From assembly GCF_947179165.1 (NCBI RefSeq), contig NC_077245.1, positions 19,691,740 through 19,755,739 on the forward strand: DNA of 64,000 nucleotides, given 5' to 3'. Shown in pieces: positions 1 through 12,720 of the stretch (positions are counted from its first letter, which is position 1; every line of letters begins with the position of its first letter). Source of the DNA: Solanum dulcamara (taxonomy: Eukaryota; Streptophyta; Magnoliopsida; Solanales; Solanaceae). Below the pieces are notes generated by a model, which saw nothing but the letters and a program-made list of their open reading frames with translations, did no database searches and was not told the origin of the DNA. The position numbers and the translations under genes were made by a program.

Positions 1-2625
1 CAACATATAGGGTCATTCTATAGTACATATATACACGAGACGACAAGGCCGCCACGACCTAGGGAACGCCCCAATTCATAAGTCATATCAGCACAGCTGT
101 ACATACACGCATATACGACTCATATACCACTAATATACAACTCATATACACACTAATATACAACCTATATACAAATCATATGCAACTCATATACACACCC
201 ACACCCACATATATACAACCCATATCCGTATCCAAAGACCTCTAAGAGTAAGGAGAACAGTAACATAAGGCGGGACAGGGCCCTTGCCGTACCCGTGAAC
301 AAAACTAATATACACATCAAGGTTTAGTACCCAAAATCAGGCTCCAGCACAATGGAGCACTTCTGGACCATTGAGTGGGACTCCTATGCTGGCGGATCCC
401 CAAACTGTGTACCTGTACCTGCGGGGATGAACGCAGCCCTCCGAGAAAAGTGGTCAGTACGACAAATGTACTGAGTGTGTAAAACATAACATAACATAAC
501 TGGAAAATATTTGAAGCGGAGAAGCAGGGAATCCAGTACATTATAAAAGAAGCCTCTGTACCTGTACTATGTGAATCATAAAAATATGCATGTTCAAATT
601 ATATCATATAGCCGGCCCTATCAGGGGTCCGGTGGATACACCTGTAAGATCATCACAACTCAGTGCCATCACCACCTTATTACAACACATCATCATATAT
701 ATATATATATACATACGTATCTTGGCCCTCTAGTGAGGGGCTTGGTGGACAATGCAGTGAATTATGCACGATTACTATTCCCAGCCCAAGACGCAGTGAA
801 AGAAGTATTACAGTATACACGAGTAGAGTAGTGAGTAACTATATGCAGTTTAAATCATTATCGGAGACTCGACAGTGTATGAAGGCTAAACTAGCATTTG
901 AGAATCAGGGTGGTAATATGATCAGCTCAAGTGCCCTCTAAAGGCCATTAGGACTATATTAATTAACATCTCGAGGTCCTTAGATACATACCAAAGTAGT
1001 TCTAACCGCTTAAGGATTTCAGAGTACATGTAGTCATATAGTCACTCCAATTAGAAATGTGTATATTCATTGTTTGTTTAACGTATAGTAAGTTCGAGGA
1101 AAGTAGTTCAACTACAGTGAGAGTTCACAATCCAGAAGATAGCAGGAGACATTTAGGAATGGAATTACTTCAGAGATCGTATTACTTTTTACTTACCTCT
1201 ATGACATGCCAAATAAAGAGAAAGAATAGGCTTTACACACCTCTTATGGGTTACTTTTTATCCCGTTCGTCTTGTCGTCCTTTGAACCTAAGTAAGATAA
1301 AAGAAACATGAATATTAACAACCCTTGGATGTCCAGAACGTTAGGTTACACATGAGTATTCATAGAACTCAACTCTTCGCTCGCCTCCTCGATTAGTTCT
1401 TTAACTAGTTAAAGAGTTAACGGAAATCGAGTAGCACCTCCCCTATAATATGCCCTAGTCAAATTTCTAATTACACTCCTAATAGATATAAACAACCAAA
1501 AACAATGACCTTCAAGGTATATATATGCCATTCATATCAACATTCTACAACACAAACTCCAAACGACTCGCTCGAAATCACGATACCAAAATAGAGTTTT
1601 TAGTTTCCATTTTGCAACATCTTTAATTATACGAAATGGAGGGTCGGGTTACTGTAAATAGAAGCAACCATACCTCTTTTAAATCATTTTACAGTACCTC
1701 AACACACCACCACACAACCATCATCTATAGCATCACAACCATATCACAAATACAACCCACTATTCGATTTTAATTTAGCTATAACGACTTCAATTTAGAT
1801 TATTTCTAATATCGATCATTCCTATGACTTTCTCACACTTCCAGCAACATAAAAGATGTGTAAAAAACCCTATGAAAACACCATAAACTTCAAATCAAAA
1901 TCAAAGAACTTACCTTTCCCAAAATTGTCCAAAACTAGTCGAAACTTGCCTCGGAAACTCTTCTAACACGATTAAAACATCGTGGATGCTTGCTGTCCAT
2001 TTTGTGCTATTCCAAACCATGATTTTATAATATTAATACCTCCTTATCATCGTGGTATACCCTAGATAATTAATACATGGAAAGAAATTGGGACTTACCT
2101 ATTTTTTTTCTCCCTTAGGCCGTCACTCTTTTCCCTTTAGTTTTAGGGTTTTTGGTCTTTGTTTGGTTGATGTTTTGAGCAAGGAAATGAATTATGAGTC
2201 ATATATTATGTATATATATGCTTTCTAGGGGGTGAAACGTGTCCATCCCCCATTGGGCTAACACATACATGCTGCCAATTAGGGGCTGCCATATGGTAGT
2301 GGGGTCCACCCCCACCCCCAAGAGGCAGGTGAGTTACCTACTTGCTTGAGGTGCTTCCACGTGTCATCTTCTCCTTGGTTCCACGTGTCATCCTCTCCTC
2401 TTTCCCATGGGTTTATAATCTCATTTGTAATCTCGCCTCACTTTAAGAGCCTATGAAATCTTTGCTATATAAACTTGGTATGTACTCAAGTAACTCACGT
2501 ATGTAAGACTTCTAAATTAGTAGTTTACATAGGTAAGTCAAGTCCAACGACCCATCACTTGGCCTCCAACTCCTTCCGGATTCTTATAACTCTATTTCCA
2601 ACCTTCTCTACTATGAGGTGTCACA
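1..2625 (-). mobile_element. LTR fragment of a Ty3/gypsy-type retrotransposon, cut by the window edge
   Basis: This stretch has no credible coding frame. It ends on the + strand with GAGGTGTCACA, so read on the minus strand it would begin TGTGACACCTC, the usual start of one class of solanaceous gypsy LTR. A TATA-like stretch lies near 2466-2472 and a splice-donor-like AGGTAAGTCCC near 2090-2100 on the minus strand, as in the other LTRs of this window. The other end lies outside the window, so neither the target duplication nor solo status can be tested. A microsatellite of alternating AT sits near 696-712. The call rests on end sequence and architecture only. Confidence 0.45.
2356..2392. repeat. 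Duplicated CACGTGTC motif
   Basis: TTCCACGTGTCATC occurs at 2356-2369 and again 23 bp later. CACGTG is a G-box core, but here the motif sits inside a presumed LTR, so a regulatory role is only a guess. Confidence 0.35.
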
Positions 2626-3245
2626 TTCTCCCCTTCTTAAAGTTGTTTGATAGCGTTTTGGATTGTCCGGCTCACATGATAACTTCTAAGTAACTTAAGA
2701 GATATTCCGCACCCAAGGGTGTAGGGTATAACAACTCACACCTCTTTTAGACCACCTTCTAAGAGGCTTAAGCACCTTTCAAGAAGCTTAAGAACCTCTC
2801 AAGAAGCTTAAGAACCTTCCAAGTTATGAAAGTTTCAAGGTACGACAGTACGGGGTATAACACAAAATCTCATGACATCTAGATATTTCTACATCTCTCT
2901 GTCTTAATCTCTTCTAGCTCATCTAGACAAATTTGTAGCTTAAGTTTTCTGAATCAATAATTAAGTTCTGTGAATACTCTCTTATTTAATAAATGAGTTT
3001 AAGGGTTCAATCACTTTGTTACCCTGATTAAAGTTAATGATTTAATAACTGGATTTTTTCTTAGCGTATTTTACCCATCTTAAGATAAAGATTCTCATGT
3101 TTTAACACTTACTCATTCTAAATGAAATAAAACTCAACTTTCATAATTTATCTCCTAATTCCCCACATAATAAATGAATTCGGCAGGGATCCATATTTGT
3201 GAACCTTAAAAGGTGTTTAACACCTTCCTTTTGAGGTAACCTCTT
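2626..3245. other. Non-coding spacer with a three-unit 20-bp tandem repeat
   Basis: No gene is visible. Three consecutive 20-bp units rich in AAGCTTAAG occupy 2761-2780, 2781-2800 and 2801-2820. The remainder is AT-rich and probably derives from old transposons. Confidence 0.5.
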
Positions 3246-5892
3246 CGGTATACAACCACCCATATAGAGTTATGTTGAAGAAGCATGCAAGGCAAACTTG
3301 TGACGAAGTCCATATTGAAATCTTCCCATTTCCAAGTAGGAATACTGATATCTTAAGTCATACCTCCTAGTTTCTAATGCTCAATCTTATCCTATTGGAA
3401 ATTTGGAAACTTAGCCAAAAATTTTGGATATCCTTCTTCAGACCATTCCACCAAGAGAATTCTCAAAGATCACCGTATATTTTAGTGGCTCCTAGGTGAA
3501 TAGAATATCGAGAACTGTGAGCTTTAGATAGTATCGGTTGCCTCAACCCATTAATATGTGGAACACACAATCGATCTTAATAATGCAGCACACTATCTCC
3601 CCCTTGGGATAAAGCCTCTATAGCCTTTTCAAGAACTGTTTTCTTTAACTCAACCAATTTTGGATTTTTACCTTTCTTTGCCTTAACATCTTCACAAGAG
3701 ATAATTCTGATCCATTATGAATGATAAATCCACCATCTTTTGAATCCACAAGATGGACTCCCAAGCGAGCAAGTTTGTGAATATCACAAACTAACTCTTC
3801 ATCCTCAACATGTGCAACATTGTTCATGGACAACTTGCTGAAAGCATCCACCACTACATTGGCTTTACCTAGATAATAAAGAACACTCATGTCATAATCC
3901 TTCAATGGCTCAAGCCATATACTCTGGTGAAGTTAAAGTCCTTCTGTTTGAATACATACTAAAGACTCTTATGATCTGTAAACACATCCACATGAACACA
4001 ATAAAGATAGTTCCCCCAAATTATCAAGGCAAACAACACTACTACTAACTAAAGATCGTGAGTTGTGTAGTTCTTCTCACGAACATTAAGTTACATGGAA
4101 GCATAAGCTATGACTTTACCATGTTCTATAAATACACAACCAAGGCCAATTCTAGAAGCATCACAATACACCATGAAAACATTTGAACCCTCCGATAGAG
4201 TCAAAATTAGAGTCGTAAGTCGATTTTTCAACTCTTGAAAACTCTTATCACAATAATTGAACCACTGAAATTTTACCTTCTTCTTAATAAATCTAAACAA
4301 GGGAGAAGAAATAGAGGATAACCCTTTAACAAACCATCTGTAGTAACCATGTAACCTCAAGAAATTCTTGATGTCTAAGGGAGAAAGAGGTCTAAGTCAG
4401 TTCTTGACTATCTCAATATTTTAAGGATCAACTTGAACACCCTATTTAGAACTATATGGTCAAGAAATGACACTTATCTTAATCAAAATTCACACTTACT
4501 GAACTTAGCAAACAAATGGTGATCCTTAAGAATCTGCAAGATAATTCTCAAATGTCTTGCATGATCATCATCGCTCCAAAAATAGATCAAAATTTCATCT
4601 ATCAAGACAATGATGAACATATATAAGTAATGTTTGAACATCCTATTCATCAAATACATAAAATTTGCAATACCATTCATTAGTCTGAAAGATATAACCA
4701 TAAATTCATAATGACCTTACCAAGTTTTAATGGTTGTCGTTAGAATGTCTCATTCTCAAACTCTAAGCTGGTGATAGCCTAACACGAGGTCTATCTTTGA
4801 AAAGAAACTAGCACTCTGAAGTTAATCCAACAAGTCATCAATCTTGAGAATGGAATATTTATACTTGATTGTGACCTTGTTCAAATAATGTAATCAATGC
4901 ACATTCTGAGAGAATCTTCTTTCTTACGCACGAATAGAACTGGAGCACCTCATGGAGAGATGTTGGGTCTGATGAATCCCTTATCTAGAAAGTCCTCCAA
5001 GTGATCTTTCAACTCTTTGAGCTCATATGGAGCCATTCTGTAAGAAGGGATACAGATAGGTTGGGTATCTAAAAGAAGGCATATTCCAAAGTTGATTTCC
5101 CTTTGGGGAGGAACTTTGGGAAGATTTTTGAGAAACACTTCTGGGAATTCATTCACAACTGGAACAGATAGAAGGGCTGGGGTTTTGAAATTGGAATCCT
5201 CAACCCAGACTAGATAGTAGATACAACCCTCTTTCTTACGCACGAATAGAACCGGAGCACCTCATGGAGAGATGTTGGGTCTGATGAATCCCTTATCTAG
5301 AAAGTCCTCCAAGTGATCTTTCAACTCTTTGAGCTCATATGGAGACATTCTGTAAGAAGGGATACAGATAGGTTGGGTATCTAAAAGAAGGCATATTCCA
5401 AAGTTGATTTCCCTTTGGGGAGGAACTTTGGGAAGATTTTCGAGAAACACTTCTAGGAATTCATTCACTACTGGAACAGATAGAAGGGCTGGGGTTTTGA
5501 AATTGGAATCCTCAACCCAGACTAGATAGTAGATACAACCCTTAGAAATTATCTTTTTGGCCTTAAGGTAAGAAACAAACCGACCTATAGGCGATGAAGT
5601 ACTACCCTTCCACTCAATGAATGACTCATTAGGAAACTAAAATTTAACAACTCTACTTCTATAGTCAACTGAGGCATAACAAGCATGCAACCAGTCCATG
5701 CTAATAATGATATCAAAACTGAGCATGTCTAACTCTACTAGAACAACTGAGGTGATTTTCTAAAAGATAGAGACTAGTTAATTTTTCTATACCCTTTTAA
5801 TCAAATTTCATTGCAATATAAGGAGTCACAAAAGAAAGTGTGGCTCCTCGATCCAATAATGCATAAACATTAAAATGAAAGACTCTTAACAT
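3246..5892 (-). pseudogene. Ty3/gypsy pol remnant (protease to integrase)
   Basis: On the minus strand the protease region has a D-R-G in place of the catalytic D-x-G near 5840, followed by a region resembling the D-W-L-H-A-C-Y stretch of the family near 5690. The reverse transcriptase spans about 5540-4090, including Y-R-M-A-P-x-E-L-K-E-L and the I-D-E-I-L-I catalytic region near 4600, where the usual paired Asp reads D-E. The thumb and RNase H part follows (about 4360-3650), with Y-C-D-A-S-R and then D-A-F-S-K-L-S-M. The integrase zinc-binding remnant and W-K-W-E-D-F-N-M-D-F (first catalytic Asp) lie near 3350-3300. Multiple stops and shifts show it is inactive. The copy also carries an in-frame duplication. 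Confidence 0.85.
4919..5542 (-). repeat. 312-bp tandem duplication inside the gypsy reverse transcriptase
   Basis: Copies 4919-5230 and 5231-5542 abut exactly and are both 312 bp, that is 104 codons, so the duplication keeps frame. By eye they differ at about five positions. The unit covers the end of the protease linker and the start of the reverse transcriptase, so the peptide around Y-R-M-(A/S)-P-Y-E-L is encoded twice. The near-identity shows the duplication is much younger than the decay of the surrounding pol. Confidence 0.95.
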
Positions 5893-7580
5893 TTTGCCTT
5901 TTTGGAAGCTTAACAGTGATGGGGCTTTTACTTGTTCATTTGCTTGGAATCTGATAAGGAAAAAGGATGGTTACTTGCATTAACTCTCATACTTGGCATA
6001 AATTTATCCCTTTTAAGTGATCCTTTCACTTATGGAGAACACTAAGAGGGAAACTCCCTACTAATGAAAAGATCATCAGTTTTGGCCAATAACCAGTCAC
6101 CTGTTACTGCTGCTATAGACCAGGCCAAGATACCATTGACCACACTTTTGTGGTTGGTCATTTTGTTAAGAACATATGGGACTTTTTTGCTAATTCCATG
6201 AGCACAGGCAATGAATACACTCATTTGAGGAACCTGGTAATGAGGTGGTGGTCCTCCAAATATAAGAATGAAGCACACAAACTAGTCTTGCAATCTACTC
6301 CTATTTTTATTTATTGGAATCTATGGAAAAATAGGTGTGCGTGAAAATATGATGGAAAAACTTCCAACAGCTCTAGAGTCAAGTACTCAGTGTTCAAAGA
6401 CACCTCAAACTTACTGAATGTTGCTTATCCCTATATGAAGTGGCCTTCTAATTAGAAGGAATTGGTCTTTCTTCTGGAAAGATGCACTCATGATATAAAG
6501 GTTTCTACTATTTTTTGGAAGAAACCTCCTATTGACATGGTGAAGATGAATACAGATGGTAGTGCACATAAGAATCCAAGCAGCACAGGTGTTGGGGGAA
6601 TCCTTAGAAAAAACATTGGTGATTTAATCTTTTCCTTTGCATCTCCAATGAGGGAGGGCACCAATAACCAATCTGAGATGCAAGTTGTTATCTATTAACT
6701 TGGTGTCTTGAATTAGGATACCAAGATGTTCTATTGGAAGTGAATTCTAAACTCTTGTCCAAATGGATTAATCATAAATCTCAACCCCCATAGTCCACTA
6801 TGCAACTTCTTAACAAGCTTTATAACATCATCTATCATTTACATAAGTTCAAATGAAGTAACACATTTGGAGAAGCAAATTCCCTAGTTGATAGTCTTGC
6901 CAAGCACAGTCACAAGCATATTGTCCCCCAGCTCTATTTCTCTAAACATGAACTTTCCAAAGAAGCTAAAGCACACCTAGAAATAGAAAATCTGGGTATA
7001 GCTAATTTCAGAAGAAGGAAGCTCAAACGGATCAAAGAACCACCTTGAAAAACCTATTATCTTTTCCTTTTGGTGTTACTAGGATCTTCACTTAGGCTAT
7101 TTCTAATTTGTTAGTCACAACTTTTTTGAAGATTGACTTGTATTTGTATTGTACCTTTGTTTATTTGATTTTCTCTTTGTAAGGGGAGAGTCTCCCTTGT
7201 TTATGTTTTTCCTAGAATTCTTGTATCGAGAGGAGTCCTCTCATAGGTTCAATAGTTCTAGGATCCCTTGTTTATGTGATTTTTCTCTTGTAAAGGGAGA
7301 GTCTACCTCATTTAATGTTTTCCTAGATATTTGTATCGAGAGGAGTCCTCTCAAGGTGCCTAGTATCTACGTTTATGTTTAAATAGTATTGGGGATGAGT
7401 TGATTGACCTTAGTAGGTTAATCGACTTAAGAACCACCTAGGATCAGAGGTAAGGTTTATGTCTTCCTCATTTGTACTTTTGTATTTTATTTATGATAAG
7501 GCTTGGGAGTGTGTGGCTCAACCCCTGACTGCCACGAGGGATAAGATACTCGGGTTAAGTCTATTTACCAAAAAAAAAAT
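5893..7580 (+). mobile_element. 5'-truncated LINE 3' end (zinc-binding and RNase H-like domain) nested in the gypsy element
   Basis: On the + strand a broken frame resembles the C-terminal region of plant L1-type LINEs. First comes a zinc-binding RT tail (C-Y-C-C-Y-x-P-G-Q-D-T-I-D-H-T-F near 6100). Next is a conserved V-G-H-F-V-K-N-I-W-D-F-F stretch (6150-6190) and an RNase H domain opening V-K-M-N-T-D-G-S-A (6540-6565). It ends in an A-run at 7570-7579. The protease sequence on either side rejoins across it, and ACTCTTAACAT at 5882-5892 is nearly repeated as ACTCATAACAT at 7581-7591, a decayed target duplication. The frames carry stops. Confidence 0.8.
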
Positions 7581-8794
7581 ACTCATAACATAAGAGTGAC
7601 TACATCAATGGAACCCTCTTGATCCTGTCGAGTCTGAAGAGCATAGAACATGCTTTGTCATTGTCCGCCACCAATACTAGAAGAGGTACCCAATTGAGTC
7701 GATCTACCTGCTGAGTCTGGTGACAAATATCCCTACCTTACCTATGGTCGATGGGAAATCCCCTAATATGTGGCATGTCTTATCACATCCAAAACATCTA
7801 TCACTACCGATTCTACACTCTTTCGGGTGGTTCTTCCCACACTTCTGACACACTAAACATATGCGACCACTAGTGACACTTCCATGAGACTTATATATTG
7901 GTACTCAATCTTTGTTTTCCTGTTTGAACTTGGGCACTAGAGCAATAGAAGAAGATAGGGCTGGGCTTGAGTACTTTTGAAAAAACTAAGAGCGACTACC
8001 ACATCTTGATTTCTGAGAGTATTCCATATGATATATTCTAGACCTCTTATTATCCCTAGCACTTTCCTTGAGATTTTTCTCCTCAATATGTTGAGCATTA
8101 GTCATCAAGCAAGATATGTCTATCTCCTTGATCAACATCATAGTACTGCACTATTTCACCACCATCTCAAAAACACCCGAGACAAACTTACTCATGCGGA
8201 CCTTAGAGTCGGCCACCATAATCAGACCAAACTTTGAAAGTTGAGTAAACCTCAAAGAATACTCCTTCACGGTCATGTTATCCTACTTCAAATTGATAAA
8301 CTCTTGGACCTTAGCTTTCTTCATCTCAAGCGAAAAAAACCTATCCTAATAAATTAGCCTCAAACTTGTCCTAATTAACTAGCCTTCATCATCAGTCCTT
8401 TCCTTCTTCCACTACTTATATCAAATCTTAGCCACTTCCTTTAACTCATAAGCGGCTAAGTTTTTACTCTTAAGTGGTGTGACACTCATAATCTGAGTAA
8501 TATTTTGGATGCCTTCTATGAACTCTTATGGATCCTCATCCACCTTCGAACTGTGAAACTCCAGAAAATTCATCCAAGTAAAGTCCCGGACTCTAGTAGC
8601 AGTTGTATTCTCATTCAGGTTGACTAGGACACGACTTCTTGATTTTCTTGAGCAGTCATAGCTTGGGCTAGCACTTGAAAATCGATCTTAAACTCAGCAT
8701 GAGACACTTGTTCTGCCAGAGGGTCTGCCTGAGATGATGGTGCTTGTTGCCCCTTATTTTTGTTCCTTCTGACATAGGTTCTTCTTGGAGGCAT
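7581..8794 (-). pseudogene. Ty3/gypsy gag remnant
   Basis: The likely gag start is the minus-strand ATG at 8794, giving M-P-P-R-R-T-Y-V-R-R, the familiar opening of this Solanum gypsy family. It is followed by H-A-E-F-K-I-D-F-Q-V-L-A-Q-A-M-T. Near 7850-7760 a zinc knuckle is recognisable (C-F-G-C-D-K-T-C-H with the last Cys replaced by Phe). The reading frame is broken many times between these landmarks. It lies 190 bp downstream of the primer site, as expected for a gag gene. Confidence 0.75.
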
Positions 8795-8983
8795 TGTATT
8801 GTAAACGTGTTGAGCACGAGTTAGAAGGAGATTATATAGAGTAGCACGCTATTGCACGAATGAGAATATGAAAGAAGTGAAGTATTTTCTAAAACGTTTT
8901 ATAGCCTCCTATTCGTAGATGTGACACGCTTACACCCATGAACAAGAATATACTTAATGTGGATTTAAGACACCTGAACATGA

Positions 8984-8995
8984 TGCTTTGATACT
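8984..8995 (-). promoter_or_regulatory. Degenerate primer-binding site
   Basis: On the minus strand TAGTATCAAAGC resembles TGGTATCAGAGC, the tRNA-Met primer site of plant LTR retrotransposons, with substitutions at three positions. It lies between the LTR and gag, where such a site belongs. Confidence 0.65.
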
Positions 8996-8996
8996 A

Positions 8997-10178
8997 ATTT
9001 TTTCATAATTCGAGACTACTCCTTAGTTGCGATACGGTGCTTAGAGCCATAATTGTCCCTATGCTAACCTTATGATCTGGCATGATACTAAGAATCAAGA
9101 TAATAAAATTGAAGATAACTAAATACGAAAATAAAGTCTAAAAGTAGTCTACAAAAGAAATCCAATATACTTTATCTGAAAGCATCATAAATCAAGAAAA
9201 GTTGATAATCTGTGACATGCATCTGAAATAGCATAATTTTGAGTAGGCTTCATGAAAATATCATTTAAAACATAGAATTCATGAGTAAAACATGCAATTT
9301 AAAGCCATTCATAAAGAAGAACTGAAATTCAATATAAACCCATTGAAATCATAGAAACCCTAGGTTTATAGGAATCATAAATGGAAGAATCGAGGTTTTC
9401 ATGGGACTCAATGGGTGAAGGGATACCACTTGATGAAATCCCACATACCTGGAGTAGAAACTCTGGGCTTGAATCTTGGAATGGAGGTTTGAAGCTTGGA
9501 ACCCTAGTTCTTGATTGAGAGGAAACTTGAGAGAGAAGAAACTTGATTTGGGATGTTACGCGTATAAGGAAGGGCCTAGGTCCCTAAGAATCCCTTAATC
9601 TCACTTAGAATAATCTAAAACGGCGTAGTATAGAGATTAAAAAATAGAGAAAAGGCCAAAACAACCCTAATTAAAAATCAGAGGTCATCTATAAGGAGCA
9701 TCTACGATCTATGGTTCAATCTACGAACCTAGAACCGTAGAAATCAAAGGAAAATCTTGAGTTTTTGAAGTTTCGAACTATGAGACAATTCTATGGTCTG
9801 TACTTCATTACATGGCCCGTACTGACCTTTCGTAGAAATTAGATGAAAGTCTATGTTTTAGGACTTTGGTCTATGGGTACATTAATGATTCTAAGGGTTT
9901 ACGACCCGTAATCATGACTCGTCCTGTTTAAGCTGAAAATTCAAGTTTCTGAAGTTGACTTACGAACTAAGACTATGACTTGTAGAACTAAATAGGACCC
10001 ATAAAACTTGACTCGTAAATCTCAGACTAACTTTACTATTTTTAAAAGTCCATCTACGGTCCGAAGTTTCTTTTACGATTTGTAGATGATGTCCGTAAAT
10101 CCTAAAAATCTACACAGTTCAATTTTCTTTCTGATCTTACATGATCTAATCTGGGCTTGGAAACTTTTGGGTGTTACA
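8997..10178 (-). repeat. 5' LTR of the gypsy element
   Basis: The LTR starts TGTAACACCC on the minus strand (10178 downward) and runs to the primer site. It contains a pyrimidine-rich leader and a splice-donor-like CCAGGTATGTGGG near 9443. No partner LTR is present on the left, so age cannot be read from LTR divergence. Confidence 0.7.
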
Positions 10179-11430
10179 TATTCATAAGAAAACCACCATT
10201 AAGAACCCATTTGAAACATTTGAAGCTTTAGTACAAATCTGGAAAAAAAATTAGTAATTAGTTTTAGTGGATGTGTTTGAAATTAGTTGAAAATATCTCA
10301 ACAAGACAATATACAAAATCTGAGAAATATTGAAGGTGATTCAGATTGGTTTCGAGTCAAAATTCTAGGCTAAAAAATGTTCTTGCGATTTTGTATGTCA
10401 CGTGAATCCACTTTGTATGTCATCGGGTATATCATATGTAGTCATGTGTATATCATGTATATATTATTGATGTACTTGACATAATGATATTTTGTGATAT
10501 CCATTATATATCACTTGTACATTATTTGTTGGTCATTTGAATATCACACATACATATACCACACATTCTTCAAATTTCTTCAATCATATCTCATTTTTGG
10601 ACCAAATCTCGACCAAACGTTCTGAAATTTTAGCCATAACTTCAAAATTACAATCCTTAATCATCAATTTGAGAAAACAACAACAAATTCGACAAACCCC
10701 ATTTTAACCCATAACAAGCCAAAATATCATTCATATGCATCAACTAACAAAATAGTTGCACAAATTATTATGTAACTACTAACTACAAACCAGAAGGAAA
10801 ATAAGTCAACATGCTAAATAGGGTCTTAAGAGGAAACATAAACGAGGGTAGAGACACAGGAATAACAAATTGGCTGGGATTATATCATGTCTTGTTGTTG
10901 TGGCCCTTTTCTCTTCAAGAATTTTAGCTCTCAGTATGGCAATTTGACTTTAGATCACCAATTTTATTAGCCGCTCCTTATTAGTTATGATGTTTTTCCT
11001 TACCATTTAAGGAGTCATTCATGTGGCTATAAAGCCATATTGTACCATCTGCATAAATAGTAGGCAGATTTTCTGGAGTTGGCCCAATAGAGTTGGTCTC
11101 TAATAGTGCTATGGTCCAATTGTTTGGTATAGGTGTTGTGTATTTTTGCAAACAAGGTTAGTGCGTTTTCTGTTTTCTATCGTAAAGCCCAGCCCAACTA
11201 TTATATTAATTACGCTGAACATAGCTCTTCACAGGAGATGTACTTAACTATATACATTTCCAAGTACGTGTCGTTGGATTGACAATTAAAAAAATTTGAA
11301 TCCAAGTAAATTGGTACATATGTGGGACTGGTAAGTCATGTGCTTAATTAGGATAATCGGAGTGAATAATTAAATGAGATAATTTCAAATATATATAATA
11401 AACTAATTAGTTTACAACAAATATCTTTAT
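10179..11430. other. Intergenic, AT-rich
   Basis: No gene or confident element is visible. The reading frames are short and of simple composition. Confidence 0.5.
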
Positions 11431-11797
11431 ATTTTATTTATATAAAAATAATCAAAAATTATAGGAAATATACAGTGACTATACAATATAGCTTGCAAAA
11501 GTCATAGAAAGTATACACTGACTATACAATATAGATTACTTATACATAAGCTATACACTGATTTTGGCCTTTAATTCATGGTTTTGAACCTTAAATTTTG
11601 GATTCTTCAAGAACTTATGGGTCTTCTTAAATTGATGATTTCTGACTGATTTTAATTTTATTTATATAAAAATAATCAAAAATTATAGAAAATATACAGT
11701 GACTAATACAATATAGCTTGCAAAAGCCATAGAAAGTATACACTGACTATACAATATAAATTACTTATACATAAGCTATACACTAAATATATATTAT
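11431..11797. repeat. Direct repeat of about 140 bp
   Basis: A stretch beginning ATTTTATTTATATAAAA at 11431 recurs from about 11654. It includes the ATACAGTGACTA and GCTTGCAAAAG landmarks, and the two copies are separated by roughly 80 bp of unrelated sequence. No coding potential is seen. Confidence 0.8.
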
Positions 11798-12060
11798 GAT
11801 ACATTCTATACATAAAATATACACTAAATATATATGAATATACATCGATATATGAATATACACTAAATAACCATTTTTTGATAATTAAAATGATCGAATG
11901 GTCATTTACTGTAATCATCCCTTTTATATGGTAGTTTGTTAGGATTGTTTTTGTTTTTGAAAGTTCTTACCCACAGTATATATCTTAGGATTTTTGTTGT
12001 TTCTCCAAGCTAAATTAACTAGTAGCTAGAAAGTCATTTTCTCCTATATAGTTTTACCAA

Positions 12061-12238
12061 CACTACATCAAAAATGATCTTTAACGATAATTAATTAACA
12101 ATAATAATCAATTGTCGCTAAATATGTTTTGTCTATAGCGATATTGGATTCAATGAAAATTAATTAATGCGGTTAAAGATTTTAATACACTTTGTTTATA
12201 TGCATATTTATTGCTGCTAAAAGTTATTTTTGTCATAG
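12061..12238. mobile_element. Small CACTA-like MITE
   Basis: The left end reads CACTACATCAAAAATGATC and the right end is an imperfect inverted copy (AAGTTATTTTTGTCATAG). The interior is AT-rich. A second copy of the same family lies at 27389-27625. The CACTAC start fits the CACTA superfamily; there is no coding sequence. Confidence 0.6.
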
Positions 12239-12436
12239 TTAAAGTCCTAAACTACCATTATATTTAGGTGTGGAGATGTTTTCCTAGTTAAAAAAGGTGT
12301 ATTTTTCTTAAGTAAATTTTTACATCTCCATTACCCTACATGACCACGAGATATTTTGTGCATCAAACTATATTAAATTTATTTCTATAAATTTAACACA
12401 AAAAAAATCTTTTTTCTTGGTGCAGTCAAAATATAA

Positions 12437-12720
12437 GGAAAAATTACTTAAATACACGACTTATTTTATCATATTCTCTAAAATTTTCTACCATTTAAAA
12501 AAATTACAAAAACCTCTACTCTCTCCTATTCTCGGATACATCACTTTATGCGATATATCAGTCGGATACATCACTCTACATGATGTATCGAGACATAGGA
12601 TACATCACTTTACGTGATGTATCGGGACGTTGAATGATATATCCAGAACAGAGATATGATGTATCGAAGAGTTTTTAGGATGTATCTGGATTTCACCAAA
12701 TTTAAGGAATTTTTGTAATT
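12437..12720. mobile_element. Truncated foldback element with GATACATCAC repeats
   Basis: The left arm (GGAAAAATTACTTAAATACA onward) matches the left arm of the fuller element at 47521-48054. It is followed at about 12534-12690 by imperfect palindromic units of the GATACATCAC...GTGATGTATC type. The matching right arm is mostly lost. Confidence 0.65.

Larger units (their letters stand above)
3246..10178 (-). mobile_element. Decayed Ty3/gypsy retrotransposon, minus strand, with a nested LINE
   Basis: Reading leftward from 10178 the parts are: an LTR starting TGTAACACCC (to about 8997), a degenerate tRNA-Met-like primer site, gag, protease, reverse transcriptase, RNase H, the integrase zinc-binding remnant, and the first part of the integrase core. 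The coding similarity stops near 3246, just after the first catalytic Asp of integrase. The rest of pol and the 3' LTR are missing. All reading frames contain stops and frameshifts. The order gag-protease-RT-RNaseH-integrase is the Ty3/gypsy order. A LINE interrupts the protease region at 5893-7580. Confidence 0.85.
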
